Source of the DNA: Streptomyces sp. P3
GTDB lineage: Bacteria; Actinomycetota; Actinomycetes; Streptomycetales; Streptomycetaceae
Reading direction: 5' to 3'
Assembly (NCBI RefSeq): GCF_003032475.1
Contig: NZ_CP028369.1
Coordinates: forward strand, 62,001 to 126,000
DNA: 64,000 bases
In this document: piece by piece, positions 16,526-25,714 of the stretch
Layout of the letters: each line of letters starts with the position of its first letter
Position numbering within the stretch: the stretch's first letter is position 1
Position numbers and translations under genes: made by a program
The notes under the pieces: generated by a model
Told to the model about the DNA's origin: nothing
What the model saw: only the letters and a program-made list of their open reading frames with translations
The model's database searches: none

Positions 16526-18997
16526 ATGGCCCGCCGCAGCACGAAGACCCCGCCGCCCGACGACTCGTACGAGGAGCGGATCCTCGACATCGACGTCGTC
16601 GACGAGATGCAGGGCTCCTTCCTCGAGTACGCGTACTCGGTCATCTACTCCCGCGCCCTGCCGGACGCCCGTGACGGTCTGAAGCCGGTGCACCGCCGCA
16701 TCGTCTACCAGATGAACGAGATGGGCCTGCGCCCGGAGCGCGGCTATGTGAAGTGCGCCCGTGTGGTCGGCGAGGTGATGGGCAAGCTGCACCCGCACGG
16801 CGACTCGTCGATCTACGACGCCCTGGTGCGCATGGCCCAGCCCTTCTCCATGCGTGTGCCGCTGATCGACGGCCACGGCAACTTCGGCTCCCTCGGCAAT
16901 GACGACCCGCCGGCCGCCATGCGGTACACGGAGTGCCGCCAGGCCGCGGCGACGAGCCTGATGACGGAGTCGATCGACGAGGACACGGTCGACTTCGCGC
17001 CGAACTACGACGGGCAGGAGCAGGAGCCCGTCGCACTGCCCGCCGCCTTCCCGAACCTGCTGGTCAACGGCGCTTCCGGGATCGCGGTCGGCATGGCCAC
17101 GAACATGCCGCCGCACAACCTGGGCGAGGTCGTCGCGGCCGCCCGCCATCTGATCCGCTATCCGGGCGCGGATCTGGACGCCCTGATGAAGTTCGTCCCC
17201 GGCCCGGATCTGCCGACCGGCGGCCGGATCGTCGGCCTCTCCGGAATCCGGGACGCCTACGAGAGCGGCCGCGGCACCTTCAAGATCCGCGCCACGGTCG
17301 CGGTGGAGACGGTCACGGCCCGCCGCAAGGGCCTGGTCGTCACCGAACTGCCCTTCACGGTCGGCCCCGAGAAGGTCATCGCCAAGATCAAGGACCTGGT
17401 CGGGTCCAAGAAGATCCAGGGCATCGCCGACGTCAAGGACCTCACCGACCGGGCGCACGGTCTGCGTCTGGTCATCGAGATCAAGAACGGCTTCGTGCCG
17501 GAGGCGGTGCTGGAGCAGCTCTACAAGCTGACGCCGATGGAGGAGTCCTTCGGCATCAACAACGTGGCGCTGGTGGACGGCCAGCCGCTGACGCTGGGCC
17601 TGAAGGAGCTGCTGGAGGTCTACCTCGACCACCGGTTCAACGTCGTGCGCCGCCGCAGCGAGTTCCGCCGCACCAAGCGCCGTGACCGGCTGCACCTGGT
17701 GGAGGGCCTGCTGACGGCCCTCGTCGACATCGACGAGGTCATCCGGCTCATCCGCTCCAGCGAGAACAGCGCGCAGGCGAAGGAGCGCCTGATGGAGCGC
17801 TTCGGGCTGTCGGAGATCCAGACCCAGTACATCCTGGACACCCCGCTGCGCCGCCTCACCAAGTTCGACCGCATCGAGCTGGAGGCGGAGAAGGAGAGGC
17901 TCACCGGGGAGATCGCCGAGCTGACCCGGATCCTGGACTCGGACGCGGAGCTGCGCAAGCTGGTCTCCGCGGAACTCGCCACGGTGGCCAAGAAGTTCGG
18001 CACCGAGCGGCGTACCGTCCTGCTGGAGTCGTCGGGCGCCACGGCCGCCGCCGTACCCCTCCAGGTGGCGGACGACCCGTGCCGGGTCCTGCTGTCCTCC
18101 ACGGCGCTGCTGGCGCGCACGGCGAACGGCGACCCCTTCACGGCGAACACCGAAGACGGGGACGGGGACGGCACTCGCACCAAGCACGACGTGATCGTCT
18201 CGGCGGTGCCGGCCACCGCGCGCGGCGAGATCGGCGCGGTGACGTCCTCAGGTCGTCTGCTGCGGATCAACGTCGTCGACCTGCCGCAGCTTCCGGACAC
18301 GGCGTCCGCGCCGAACCTGTCCGGAGGAGCCCCGCTGGCGGAGTTCGTGTCCCTCGAGGGGGACGAGACGGTGGTCTGCCTGACCACGCTCGACGAGTCG
18401 TCCCCCGGGCTGGCCATCGGCACGGAACAGGGCGTCGTCAAGCGGGTCGTGCCCGACTATCCGACGAACAAGGACGAGCTGGAGGTCATCTCCCTCAGGG
18501 ACGGGGACCGGATCGTCGGCGCCGTCGAACTGCGCACCGGCGACGAGGATCTGGTCTTCATCACGGACGACGCCCAGCTGCTGCGCTACCAGGCGTCCCA
18601 GGTGCGTCCGCAGGGCCGTGCGGCGGGCGGCATGGCGGGCGTCAAGCTCACCGAGGGCGCGAAGGTGATCTCGTTCACTGCCGTGGACCCCGCTGCGGAC
18701 GCCGTGGTGTTCACCATCGCCGGCTCCCGGGGGACGCTGGACGACTCCGTCCAGACGACCGCCAAGCTGACCCCCTTCGACCAGTATCCGCGCAAGGGCC
18801 GCGCCACCGGCGGTGTGCGCTGCCAGCGGTTCCTGAAGGGCGAGGACTGCCTGTCGCTGGCGTGGGCGGGCCCCGTCCCGGCCAAGGCCGCCCAGAAGAA
18901 CGGTCTGCCGGCCGAGCTGCCGGAGATCGACCCGCGCCGTGACGGCTCGGGCGTGTCGCTGGCGAAGACGGTGAGCGTGGTGGCGGGGCCGATCTAG
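16526..18997 (+). CDS. parC: DNA topoisomerase IV subunit A
   Basis: An 823-residue GyrA/ParC-type breakage-reunion subunit that decatenates daughter chromosomes together with ParE. The quinolone-resistance region HGDSSIYDA (91-99) precedes the catalytic Tyr134 in AMRYTECR. The tower and coiled-coil region lies at about 380-480, and beta-pinwheel repeats occupy the C-terminus from about 500. The C-terminal domain lacks an evident GyrA box (QRRGGKG), which favours ParC over GyrA. AAGGAG lies 10 bases before ATG 16526. Its partner parE is about 15 kb downstream on the opposite strand, the separated arrangement known in Streptomyces. Confidence 0.95.
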   Translation: MARRSTKTPPPDDSYEERILDIDVVDEMQGSFLEYAYSVIYSRALPDARDGLKPVHRRIVYQMNEMGLRPERGYVKCARVVGEVMGKLHPHGDSSIYDALVRMAQPFSMRVPLIDGHGNFGSLGNDDPPAAMRYTECRQAAATSLMTESIDEDTVDFAPNYDGQEQEPVALPAAFPNLLVNGASGIAVGMATNMPPHNLGEVVAAARHLIRYPGADLDALMKFVPGPDLPTGGRIVGLSGIRDAYESGRGTFKIRATVAVETVTARRKGLVVTELPFTVGPEKVIAKIKDLVGSKKIQGIADVKDLTDRAHGLRLVIEIKNGFVPEAVLEQLYKLTPMEESFGINNVALVDGQPLTLGLKELLEVYLDHRFNVVRRRSEFRRTKRRDRLHLVEGLLTALVDIDEVIRLIRSSENSAQAKERLMERFGLSEIQTQYILDTPLRRLTKFDRIELEAEKERLTGEIAELTRILDSDAELRKLVSAELATVAKKFGTERRTVLLESSGATAAAVPLQVADDPCRVLLSSTALLARTANGDPFTANTEDGDGDGTRTKHDVIVSAVPATARGEIGAVTSSGRLLRINVVDLPQLPDTASAPNLSGGAPLAEFVSLEGDETVVCLTTLDESSPGLAIGTEQGVVKRVVPDYPTNKDELEVISLRDGDRIVGAVELRTGDEDLVFITDDAQLLRYQASQVRPQGRAAGGMAGVKLTEGAKVISFTAVDPAADAVVFTIAGSRGTLDDSVQTTAKLTPFDQYPRKGRATGGVRCQRFLKGEDCLSLAWAGPVPAKAAQKNGLPAELPEIDPRRDGSGVSLAKTVSVVAGPI

Positions 18998-18999
18998 TG

Positions 19000-19190
19000 C
19001 GTGGCCGGAAAGGTCTGCCGAGAAGCTCGCGGCGTCCGGTGCGGTGGATCGCAAGGCGGAGCATCGCCCGTGTACGGGAGGTACTCGGGTGATGCGACAA
19101 CGCGGCGGTGGGGGCCCCTCCCGCGCGAGCGAAGCCGAGCGTGGGGGAGTCGTGCCGGGCGTCGCGAGCCGGTGAACCTTTCCGGCCACG
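19000..19190. repeat. 190-bp palindromic intergenic element with 14-bp terminal inverted repeats
   Basis: GTGGCCGGAAAGGT at 19001-19014 is repeated in perfect inverted orientation at 19176-19189. Nested inside are further imperfect inverted repeats: AGCTCGCGGCGTCCGG against a GCGTCGCGAGCC block near 19160, GCATCGCCC against GGGTGATGC near 19060-19095, and CTCCCGCGC against GCGTGGGGGAG. The whole can fold into one long branched hairpin. There is no coding sequence inside. It fills the gap between the convergent parC and cobW genes. It looks like a non-autonomous, MITE/REP-like repeat and may also act as a terminator. Confidence 0.75.
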
Positions 19191-19193
19191 GCA

Positions 19194-20288
19194 TCAGACC
19201 TCGGCCGCCTCGGGGAGGTCTTCCTCGGGGTTCTGGACGAAGCGCAGAACGCCCCACATGCCGTGTTCGTCGGCGTGTGGGGCGTCGCTGCGACAACCCT
19301 CGAGTTCCTTGCCGAGGAACGCGGTGTCGATGCCCGCGCCGATGAGCACGAGCTGCGTGAGGCGGGCTCCGTCGGCCGGCCAGGGTTGCGGGTAGAAGCG
19401 CAGGAAGGGCCCTACCGCGTGCACGGCGTACCGGTTGACCGGGTCATGGGGACCGAAGTCGACGTACCCCTTGATCCGGTAGAGCCCCTCCGGCCGGCTG
19501 TCGAGGAACCGCATCAGCAGACGCGGGTCGAGAGGGACCTCCGAGGCGAAGGACACGCTGTCGTAGCCGGCGTGCAGATGCCCGTCGTGCGCATCAGCGC
19601 TGGTGTCGTGCGCGTCGGGGTCCTGCGCGTCGGCGTGCCGATGCAGGTCGTCGAAGGACAGCTGCCCGATGCGCTCCTCGCTCGGCCGGCAGTCGAAGAG
19701 GAGCTCCGGGTCCACACGGCCGTGGGTGGCCGGGACGACGGCTGCCCGGTCGGTGAGGGTGCGGACGAGCCCGAGGACACGCTCGGGGTCCGGTGCGCGG
19801 TCGAGCTTGTTCACGACGACGAGATCGGCGAGGGCGAGATGCCGGTCGATCTCCGGGTGCCTCGCCCGGGTGTCGTCGAACTCGGCCGCGTCGACGACCT
19901 CGACGAGCCCCCCGTAGACGATCCCCGGGTGATCGCTGGCGAGCACCATGCGGACGAGTTCCTGCGGTTCGGCGAGGCCGCTGGCCTCGATCACGACGAC
20001 GTCGATCCCGGTGCCGGGCCGGGCCAGCCGCTCGAGGTAGACGTCCAGTTCGCCGGCGTCGACGGCGCAGCACAGACAGCCGTTGCCGAGCGAGACGGTG
20101 GAGTCGCCGAGCGCGCCGGCCACCGCCATGGCGTCGATCTCGATGGCGCCGAAGTCATTGACGATCGCACCGATCCGGCTGCCTCCGCCGTGGTGCAGGA
20201 GATGGTTGAGCAGTGTCGTCTTCCCGGAGCCCAGGAATCCGGCGAGGACGACGACCGGGATCTGCTGCGGACCGGGACCGTGTGCCAC
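19194..20288 (-). CDS. CobW/COG0523 family metal-handling GTPase
   Basis: A 364-residue G3E P-loop GTPase. It has the Walker A motif GFLGSGKTTL (16-25), the metal-binding CxCC motif in GNGCLCCAVD, and Walker B / switch elements VVIEASGLAEP and the base-specificity NKLD. A His/Asp-rich linker, HRHADAQDPDAHDTSADAHD, probably binds metal, and a C-terminal CobW_C domain follows. Family members insert or store zinc, cobalt or nickel. No Zur-type palindrome was found upstream and no metalloenzyme gene adjoins it, so the metal is unknown. The start is GTG 20288, with AAAGG upstream. It is divergent from the citrate synthase gene. Confidence 0.88.
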   Translation of the reverse strand: MAHGPGPQQIPVVVLAGFLGSGKTTLLNHLLHHGGGSRIGAIVNDFGAIEIDAMAVAGALGDSTVSLGNGCLCCAVDAGELDVYLERLARPGTGIDVVVIEASGLAEPQELVRMVLASDHPGIVYGGLVEVVDAAEFDDTRARHPEIDRHLALADLVVVNKLDRAPDPERVLGLVRTLTDRAAVVPATHGRVDPELLFDCRPSEERIGQLSFDDLHRHADAQDPDAHDTSADAHDGHLHAGYDSVSFASEVPLDPRLLMRFLDSRPEGLYRIKGYVDFGPHDPVNRYAVHAVGPFLRFYPQPWPADGARLTQLVLIGAGIDTAFLGKELEGCRSDAPHADEHGMWGVLRFVQNPEEDLPEAAEV

Positions 20289-20340
20289 CGTGCGGCCTTT
20301 CTGACAACTGCGCGTGCACCGGCTCGCGGCCGCGGCGCAC

Positions 20341-20384
20341 CTGCGCGAACTGACTGCGCGAACTACTGCGCGAACTACTGCGCG
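20341..20384. repeat. 12-bp tandem repeat in a divergent promoter region
   Basis: CTGCGCGAACTA-type units are repeated in tandem (starts 20341, 20354, 20366, 20378; the first unit is 13 bp and the last partial). The surrounding 328-bp intergenic stretch (20289-20616) between cobW and the citrate synthase gene shows no other feature I can support. Confidence 0.75.
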
Positions 20385-20616
20385 CCCAGGATACGAGCCG
20401 GGCGCGGGCCCCCGGAGTCAACGGCCGTCGCAGCACGCGGTGAACGGTCGTCGCAGCACGCGCGGAGCAGACGTCGGGCAAGGGTCTCTGCTGCTCCTGA
20501 CGCGCCGCATCCCGCAACAACGCCGTCCACCCCGCCCGGAATCGGCGGGTGTCGGGGAACAGGCGTGTCCCGGCCGCCGGGAACCGTCGGGCGCCCGTGT
20601 GGATACGGTGACCCCC

Positions 20617-21882
20617 ATGCACGATGAGGACCCCGCGCCCGGCAGCCTCGGACGACGGCTGAGCACCAAGGAAGCCGCCGAGTTGCTCGGAGTGAAGCCC
20701 GAGACGGTGTACGCGTACGTCAGCCGCGGCCGGCTGGGCAGCCGGCGCGCGCCCGGGGGCCGGGGCAGCACCTTCGACGCCGGGGAGGTCGAGGCTCTCG
20801 CCCGGCGCAACAGGCGCGAGGCCGACGGGACCCCCGGGCCCGGGGCGGAGTTGTCCGTGCGCACCCGCCTCACGTCGATCGACGGTGACCGCTACTACTT
20901 CCGCGGGGTCGACGCGGTCGAGCTGGCCGGCCGGCACTCCTACGAGGAGGTCGCCGAATGGCTGTGGACCGGGCGACCGCGCCCGGGAGCCGTCTTCACC
21001 GCGCCCGCGGAGTCCGTCGAGGCCGCGGTCCGGGCCGTCGACGCGCTGCCGGAGCACACCGGCACGACCGATCGTCTGCGGGTCGCCGCAGTGGCGGCGG
21101 CGGCCGTGGACCCGCTGCGGTTCGACCTGTCCGAGGAGGCCGTGCTCGGCACCGCGCGGACCCTGATCCCCACGTTCGTCGCCGCCCTGCCCGCGCGGCG
21201 GCACGGCCGCCGCGTCGTCGAGGGGTCGCTCGCCCGCCGTCTGTGGGAGCGGCTCAGCCAACGCACGGCCGAAGAGGCGCGGCTGCACGTCCTCGACACG
21301 GCGCTCGGTCTGCTGGCCGACCACGACCTGGCCGCCTCGACGCTCGCGGTGCGGGTCGCCGCCTCCGCCCGCGCGCACCCCTACGCGGCCGTCTCCGCCG
21401 GGCTGGGGGTGCTCGAGGGACCACTGCACGGCGCGGCGGGCGGGCTCGCGCACCGCCTGCTGCTGGAGGTGCTCGACCTCGGCAGCGCCGGACCCGTGAT
21501 CGCGGAGGAACTGCGGGCCGGGCGCCGCATCCCCGGCCTCGGCCACCCGCTGTACACCGGCGAGGACCCACGCGCGCGTGCCCTGTTCGCGCTCCTGGAG
21601 GAGATCCCCGAGGCGGCGCCCGCCCTCGACGCGGCCCGGGACATCGTCGCCACGACCGCCCGCCACGCGCCGCTGCACGCCAATGTGGACCTGGCCCTCG
21701 CCGTGTTCACGGTGTCCTGCGGCATGGAGCCCTCGGCCGGTGAGACGGTCTTCGCCGTGGCCCGTACGGCGGGCTGGATCGCCCATGCCCTGGAGGAGTA
21801 CGGCGAACGGCCCCTGCGGTTCCGCCCGAGCGGCCACTACGTGGGCCCTGAACCGCCTCAGCCGCTGCCTCTGGCGGAGTAG
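20617..21882 (+). CDS. Citrate synthase-family protein with N-terminal helix-turn-helix
   Basis: A 421-residue protein. Residues about 10-50 form a MerR/excisionase-type DNA-binding helix-turn-helix (STKEAAELLGVKPETVYAYV SRGRL). Residues about 80-410 form a citrate synthase fold. The catalytic His-His-Asp set can be placed at HGAAGGLAH, GLGHPLYTGEDPRA and NVDLALAVF. Actinobacteria often carry one or two such genes besides the true citrate synthase. They may act as 2-methylcitrate-type synthases or as metabolite-sensing regulators; this is inference. ATG 20617 gives the best N-terminus, although its ribosome binding site is weak. Only one copy is present here, whereas I recall two adjacent copies in S. 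coelicolor. Confidence 0.85.
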   Translation: MHDEDPAPGSLGRRLSTKEAAELLGVKPETVYAYVSRGRLGSRRAPGGRGSTFDAGEVEALARRNRREADGTPGPGAELSVRTRLTSIDGDRYYFRGVDAVELAGRHSYEEVAEWLWTGRPRPGAVFTAPAESVEAAVRAVDALPEHTGTTDRLRVAAVAAAAVDPLRFDLSEEAVLGTARTLIPTFVAALPARRHGRRVVEGSLARRLWERLSQRTAEEARLHVLDTALGLLADHDLAASTLAVRVAASARAHPYAAVSAGLGVLEGPLHGAAGGLAHRLLLEVLDLGSAGPVIAEELRAGRRIPGLGHPLYTGEDPRARALFALLEEIPEAAPALDAARDIVATTARHAPLHANVDLALAVFTVSCGMEPSAGETVFAVARTAGWIAHALEEYGERPLRFRPSGHYVGPEPPQPLPLAE

Positions 21883-22210
21883 GCCGGGCTTGACCGGCTC
21901 CCTTGCCCCCCATCCCCGGCTCCGCGGCTCCGCGGCGCCGGCTCTCCGGCTCCGCGGCTCCGCGGCCGCCAGGACCGGGGGCGGTGTGCTGCCGCGACGA
22001 CCTTCCCCGGCCGTCCGGGGTCGGCGCCCCCACAGCCCACGGGGTGTCGCATCGCTCGGGCGGCGCGGGCACGACCGGGCGGTACGCGCCGTGGCACCGC
22101 CGGAAGCCCTGCCCGCCGCGGCATGCGCCGTTGTGCCACGACGGACAGGGCATTCCGGCGTAGTGCCGATGCCGGGCCGTCGGGCTGACCGGAAGTCGTC
22201 CCGGCGCAAC
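21883..22210. other. Intergenic region with 18-bp direct repeats
   Basis: A 328-bp gap between two same-strand genes. An 18-bp unit made of GGCTCCGCG twice occurs at 21918-21935 and again at 21948-21965. No gene was recognised. The 3' end holds the iron box of the next gene. Confidence 0.6.
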
Positions 22211-22229
22211 TCAGGTTAGGCTCACCTCT
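22211..22229 (+). promoter_or_regulatory. Iron box (DmdR1/DtxR-type operator)
   Basis: TCAGGTTAGGCTCACCTCT matches the Streptomyces iron box TTAGGTTAGGCTCACCTAA at 16 of 19 positions, with an unbroken AGGTTAGGCTCACCT core. It directly abuts the GTG start of the downstream gene, so transcription must begin within or very close to it. Ferrous DmdR1 is expected to repress the gene when iron is plentiful. Confidence 0.88.
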
Positions 22230-23171
22230 GTGAGTACGTGTGCAACCGTCTCGCGGGACCTCGACGAGCCCATCGCCGGAACCGCGGCCACGGCAACCAC
22301 CTGGCTGCTCCTGGAACAGCCCGGCCCCTGGGGTGCCCGCGCACTGGTCTCGAGCCACCTGGATCCCGTTCTGGGCCGCGCCCTGGAGGCCGCCGCGCAG
22401 GACACGGGCGTGCGCGTCGCGCTCATCCGGCGGCCCGGTCGCCACGCGGACTTCGGCGCACCGGCCCTGCGGCAGGTGTACGCGGCCCACACCGTTCCCG
22501 GACGGGTGTGGCTGCACGGCGCCACGACCCACGACCCGCGCCGGCTGCTGGACCTCGACTTCGCCGCGCTCGGCCGGGGCGAGCACCACACGTTCGACAG
22601 GGTGCTGGGCGGCGCGTCCCACACGGGCGACCCGCTCGCCCTCGTCTGCACCAACGGCAAGCGGGACCGCTGCTGTGCGCTGCTCGGCCGTCCGCTGGCC
22701 GCGGAACTCGCCGCCTCGGGGGTGCGGGGTGCCTGGGAGGTCACTCATCTGGGCGGCCATCGCTTCTCCCCCACCCTGCTCGTCCTGCCGCACGGTTACG
22801 CGTACGGCCGGGTCACGGCCCACACGGTCGAGGAGGTCCTGCGCGGCGTCCAGGGAGGCCGGATCGTCGCGGAGGGCTGCCGGGGCAGCTCGGCCTGGGA
22901 GCGGCCGGGCCAGGCCGCGGAGCTGGCGGTGCGCGCGGAGACCGGCGAGGACGCCGCCGAGGTGCTGAGCGTCGTGCGCACGACCGGTGGCGCGCCCCGC
23001 TGGGAGGTGACGGTCGCGCACACGGACGGACGGCACTGGCTGGTCGTCGTGGCCCAGGGCGCCTCGCTGCCGCCGAGGCCGGAGAGCTGCGGCACGTCGG
23101 TCCTCGGTGCGCCCGCGCGCATGGACGTGGTGGCGGTGCACGAACTGGCGGGCGCGGCCACGGCACGATGA
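22230..23171 (+). CDS. Sucrase/ferredoxin-like family protein, iron-box regulated
   Basis: A 313-residue protein of the Suc_Fer-like family (thioredoxin-like [2Fe-2S] ferredoxin fold). The characteristic cysteine segment CTNGKRDRCCALLGRPLA is at about residues 139-156. It is followed by EVTHLGGHRFSPTLLVLPHG, the conserved HxGGHRFAxN-like motif, and YGRVT. Function is unproven; an iron-sulfur redox role linked to siderophore-iron release would fit its operator but is inference. The start is GTG 22230, immediately after the iron box, which leaves essentially no room for a ribosome binding site. The mRNA is probably leaderless, as is common in actinobacteria. Confidence 0.87.
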   Translation: MSTCATVSRDLDEPIAGTAATATTWLLLEQPGPWGARALVSSHLDPVLGRALEAAAQDTGVRVALIRRPGRHADFGAPALRQVYAAHTVPGRVWLHGATTHDPRRLLDLDFAALGRGEHHTFDRVLGGASHTGDPLALVCTNGKRDRCCALLGRPLAAELAASGVRGAWEVTHLGGHRFSPTLLVLPHGYAYGRVTAHTVEEVLRGVQGGRIVAEGCRGSSAWERPGQAAELAVRAETGEDAAEVLSVVRTTGGAPRWEVTVAHTDGRHWLVVVAQGASLPPRPESCGTSVLGAPARMDVVAVHELAGAATAR

Positions 23172-23294
23172 CGTGCCCCACCGGACGGGGCTGGCCGCCC
23201 CCGCCCGGTCGAACCGTCTTCTCCTGAACCGGTCGAGAGATCGACCTCACCCGCCCCTTCGGCTGCACGGGCCGGCCCACGTACCGTCTTGGGT

Positions 23295-24983
23295 ATGAGC
23301 CCCACTCCCCCCGCCCGGCGGCTGCGCCTCGGAATGCCGCGGCGCATGTTCTCGCAGGTCCTGCTCATGCAGCTGGCGATCGCCGCGGGGGTCGTGGTGC
23401 TCGCGACCGGACTGTTCCTCGCCCCGCTGAGCAATCAGCTGGACGACCAGGCGATGCGCCGGGCTCTCGCCATCGCGCAGACGACCGCGGCGGTGCCCCA
23501 GATCGCCGAGGATCTGCGGAGCACGCCGCCGACGGTCGACGGCCCGGTGCAGCGCGAGGCCGAACGGATCCGCAAGGCCAGCGGGGCCGAGTACGTCGTG
23601 GTGATGGACCTCCACGGCACACGCTGGTCGCACCCCGACTTCGATCAGGTCGGCGGCCATGTCTCGACGGACCCGCGCCAGGCGCTGGCGGGCAAGGACG
23701 TGATGGAGATCGACAGCGGCACCCTGGGCCGCTCGGCCCGCGGCAAGGTCCCCCTGCGCGACGCGGACGGCGACATCATCGGCGCGGTCTCCGTCGGCAT
23801 CGAGTACGACAGCGTTCGCGCCCGGCTCATCCACGCCATCCCCGGGCTGTTCGCCTACGCCGGGGGCGCCCTCGCCGTCGGTGCGCTGGCCGCCTGGCTC
23901 ATCTCCCGGCGGGTCCACCGGCAGACACGCGACCTGGCCTTCTCGGACATCTCCGCGCTGCTCTCCGAGCGTGAGGCGATGCTGCACGGCATCCGGGAGG
24001 GCGTGGTGGCCCTGGACCGCGCAGGCCGTGTCCGGCTGCTCAACGACGAGGCCCAGCGTCTCCTCGGCATCGGGGACGAGGCGGTGGGCACGCCGCCCGA
24101 CGAGGCCCTCGGCGAGGGACGTACGGCCGACGTCCTGGCCGGGCGGGTGAGCGGCACGGACCTGGTCGCCGTGCGCGGACAGCGTGTCCTGGTGGTGAAC
24201 CGGATGCCCACCGACGACGGCGGCGCCGTGGCGACCCTGCGCGACCGCACCGAACTGGAACAGCTGGGCCGGGAACTCGACTCGACGCGCGGTCTCATCG
24301 ACGCGCTGCGCGCCCAGGACCACGAGCACGCCAACCGCATGCACACCCTGCTCGGACTGCTCGAACTGGAGATGTTCGACGATGCCGTCGACTTCGTGGG
24401 GGAGGTGGTCGGCGACCACCGGGCCACCGCGGAACAGGTGACGGAGAAGATCGGGGACGCGCTGCTCGCCGCCCTCCTGGTCGGCAAGGCGACCGTCGCG
24501 GCCGAGCGGGGCGTCGCCCTGTGGGTCTCGGACCGGACCCGGCTGCCCGACCGGCTGATCGATCCGCGCGGGCTGGTCACGGTCGTCGGCAATCTCGTGG
24601 ACAACGCGCTCGACGCCGTCGCGGGCACTCCGCACGCGCGCGTGGAGGTCGAGCTGCGGACGGAGGGGCGTGCCGCGGTTCTGCGGGTGCGGGACACCGG
24701 GCCCGGCATCCCGGACGGGCAACGTGAGTTGATCTTCACCGAGGGCTGGTCGACGAAGAAGCCGCCGGCGCACGGCAAGCGCGGCATCGGGCTCTCACTG
24801 GTGCGCAGGCTCGCGGAACGGCAGGGCGGCAGCGCCACGGTCGGCGAGGCGGCCGGCGGGGGCGCCGAGTTCACCATCGTCCTGCCGGAGGCGCTGACCG
24901 AACCGGATCCCGAACCCGTGCCGGATCCCGAACCCGTGCCGGCCCTACCGGCGCTCGGCGCCGCCGAGGAGGAGTCACGATGA
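23295..24983 (+). CDS. CitA/DcuS-type sensor histidine kinase
   Basis: A 562-residue membrane kinase. TM1 is at about 22-45 (LLMQLAIAAGVVVLATGLFL). An extracytoplasmic PDC/CACHE-type sensor (about 50-180) includes ASGAEYVVVMDLHG, TRWSHPDF and GSLGRSARGKVPLRD-like elements. TM2 is at about 183-206, a cytoplasmic PAS domain at about 220-325, and the phosphoacceptor region LRAQDHEHANRMHTLLGLLE at about 337-356. The HATPase N-box is VGNLVDNALDA and the G-boxes DTGPGIPDGQ and KRGIGLSLVRRL. A PEPDPEPVPDPEPVP repeat ends it. Homologues sense extracellular di- or tricarboxylates. It overlaps its response regulator by ATGA. Confidence 0.92.
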   Translation: MSPTPPARRLRLGMPRRMFSQVLLMQLAIAAGVVVLATGLFLAPLSNQLDDQAMRRALAIAQTTAAVPQIAEDLRSTPPTVDGPVQREAERIRKASGAEYVVVMDLHGTRWSHPDFDQVGGHVSTDPRQALAGKDVMEIDSGTLGRSARGKVPLRDADGDIIGAVSVGIEYDSVRARLIHAIPGLFAYAGGALAVGALAAWLISRRVHRQTRDLAFSDISALLSEREAMLHGIREGVVALDRAGRVRLLNDEAQRLLGIGDEAVGTPPDEALGEGRTADVLAGRVSGTDLVAVRGQRVLVVNRMPTDDGGAVATLRDRTELEQLGRELDSTRGLIDALRAQDHEHANRMHTLLGLLELEMFDDAVDFVGEVVGDHRATAEQVTEKIGDALLAALLVGKATVAAERGVALWVSDRTRLPDRLIDPRGLVTVVGNLVDNALDAVAGTPHARVEVELRTEGRAAVLRVRDTGPGIPDGQRELIFTEGWSTKKPPAHGKRGIGLSLVRRLAERQGGSATVGEAAGGGAEFTIVLPEALTEPDPEPVPDPEPVPALPALGAAEEESR

Positions 24984-25660
24984 TCGAGGTACTGGTCGTG
25001 GACGACGACGCCAGGGTGGCCCGGGTCAACGCCGCCTACGTCGACAAGGTCCCGGGCTTCCACGTCGCCGGCGAGGCCCACAGCGCCGCCGACGCGCTGC
25101 GTCAGCTGGAACTGCTGCCGCACCTGGACCTCGTCCTGCTGGATCACTACCTGCCCGACGACACGGGCCTGGAGGTCGTCCAGGAGATGCGCCGGCGCGG
25201 CCACCAGACGGACGTGATCATGGTGACCGCCGCACGGGACGTCTCGACCGTGCAGGCCGCGATGCGCCAGGGCGCGCTGCAGTACCTGGTGAAACCGTTC
25301 GCCTTCGCCGGTCTGCGCGGCAAGCTGGAGGCGTACGCCGATCTGCGCCGCACGCTCGACGGCGGCGGCGAGGCCGAGCAGGCCGACGTCGACCGCATCT
25401 TCGGCGCGCTGTCCGCCCCCTCGGAACCCGGTCTGCCCAAGGGTCACTCCCCCACCACCGCCGAACTCGTGCGGCAGGCCCTGATGAACGCCGACGGTCC
25501 GCTGTCGGCACAGGAGATCGCCGACCGGACCGGGGTGAGCCGGCAGACCGCCCAGCGCTATCTGAAGCTTCTGGAGCGCACGGGGAGGGCCCGGCTGACC
25601 CTGAAGTACGGCGACGCGGGCCGCCCGGAACACCGTTACGTGTGGGCGACCCGCGCCTGA
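24980..25660 (+). CDS. CitB/DcuR-type response regulator
   Basis: A 226-residue regulator. The receiver domain (1-120) has the acidic pair VVDDD (6-10), the phosphorylated Asp in LVLLDHYLPDDTG (near residue 54), and YLVKPFAF with the conserved Lys. The C-terminal DNA-binding half has the helix-turn-helix LSAQEIADRTGVSRQTAQRY and ends PEHRYVW. ATG 24980 overlaps the stop of the kinase gene, so the two are translationally coupled. The likely targets are the adjacent ABC importer genes. A closely similar paralogue without a kinase lies at 28705-29397. Confidence 0.93.
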   Translation: MIEVLVVDDDARVARVNAAYVDKVPGFHVAGEAHSAADALRQLELLPHLDLVLLDHYLPDDTGLEVVQEMRRRGHQTDVIMVTAARDVSTVQAAMRQGALQYLVKPFAFAGLRGKLEAYADLRRTLDGGGEAEQADVDRIFGALSAPSEPGLPKGHSPTTAELVRQALMNADGPLSAQEIADRTGVSRQTAQRYLKLLERTGRARLTLKYGDAGRPEHRYVWATRA

Positions 25661-25714
25661 CGGCACGGACCTCGAAACGAGGCCGTCGTTGCGAGACCGT
25701 CGGCCGTGCGGCCG

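Noticed and set aside
16487..18187. 566-codon minus-strand frame over parC
   Set aside because: Shadow of parC; the protein is Gln/Asp/His-rich with no recognisable motif.
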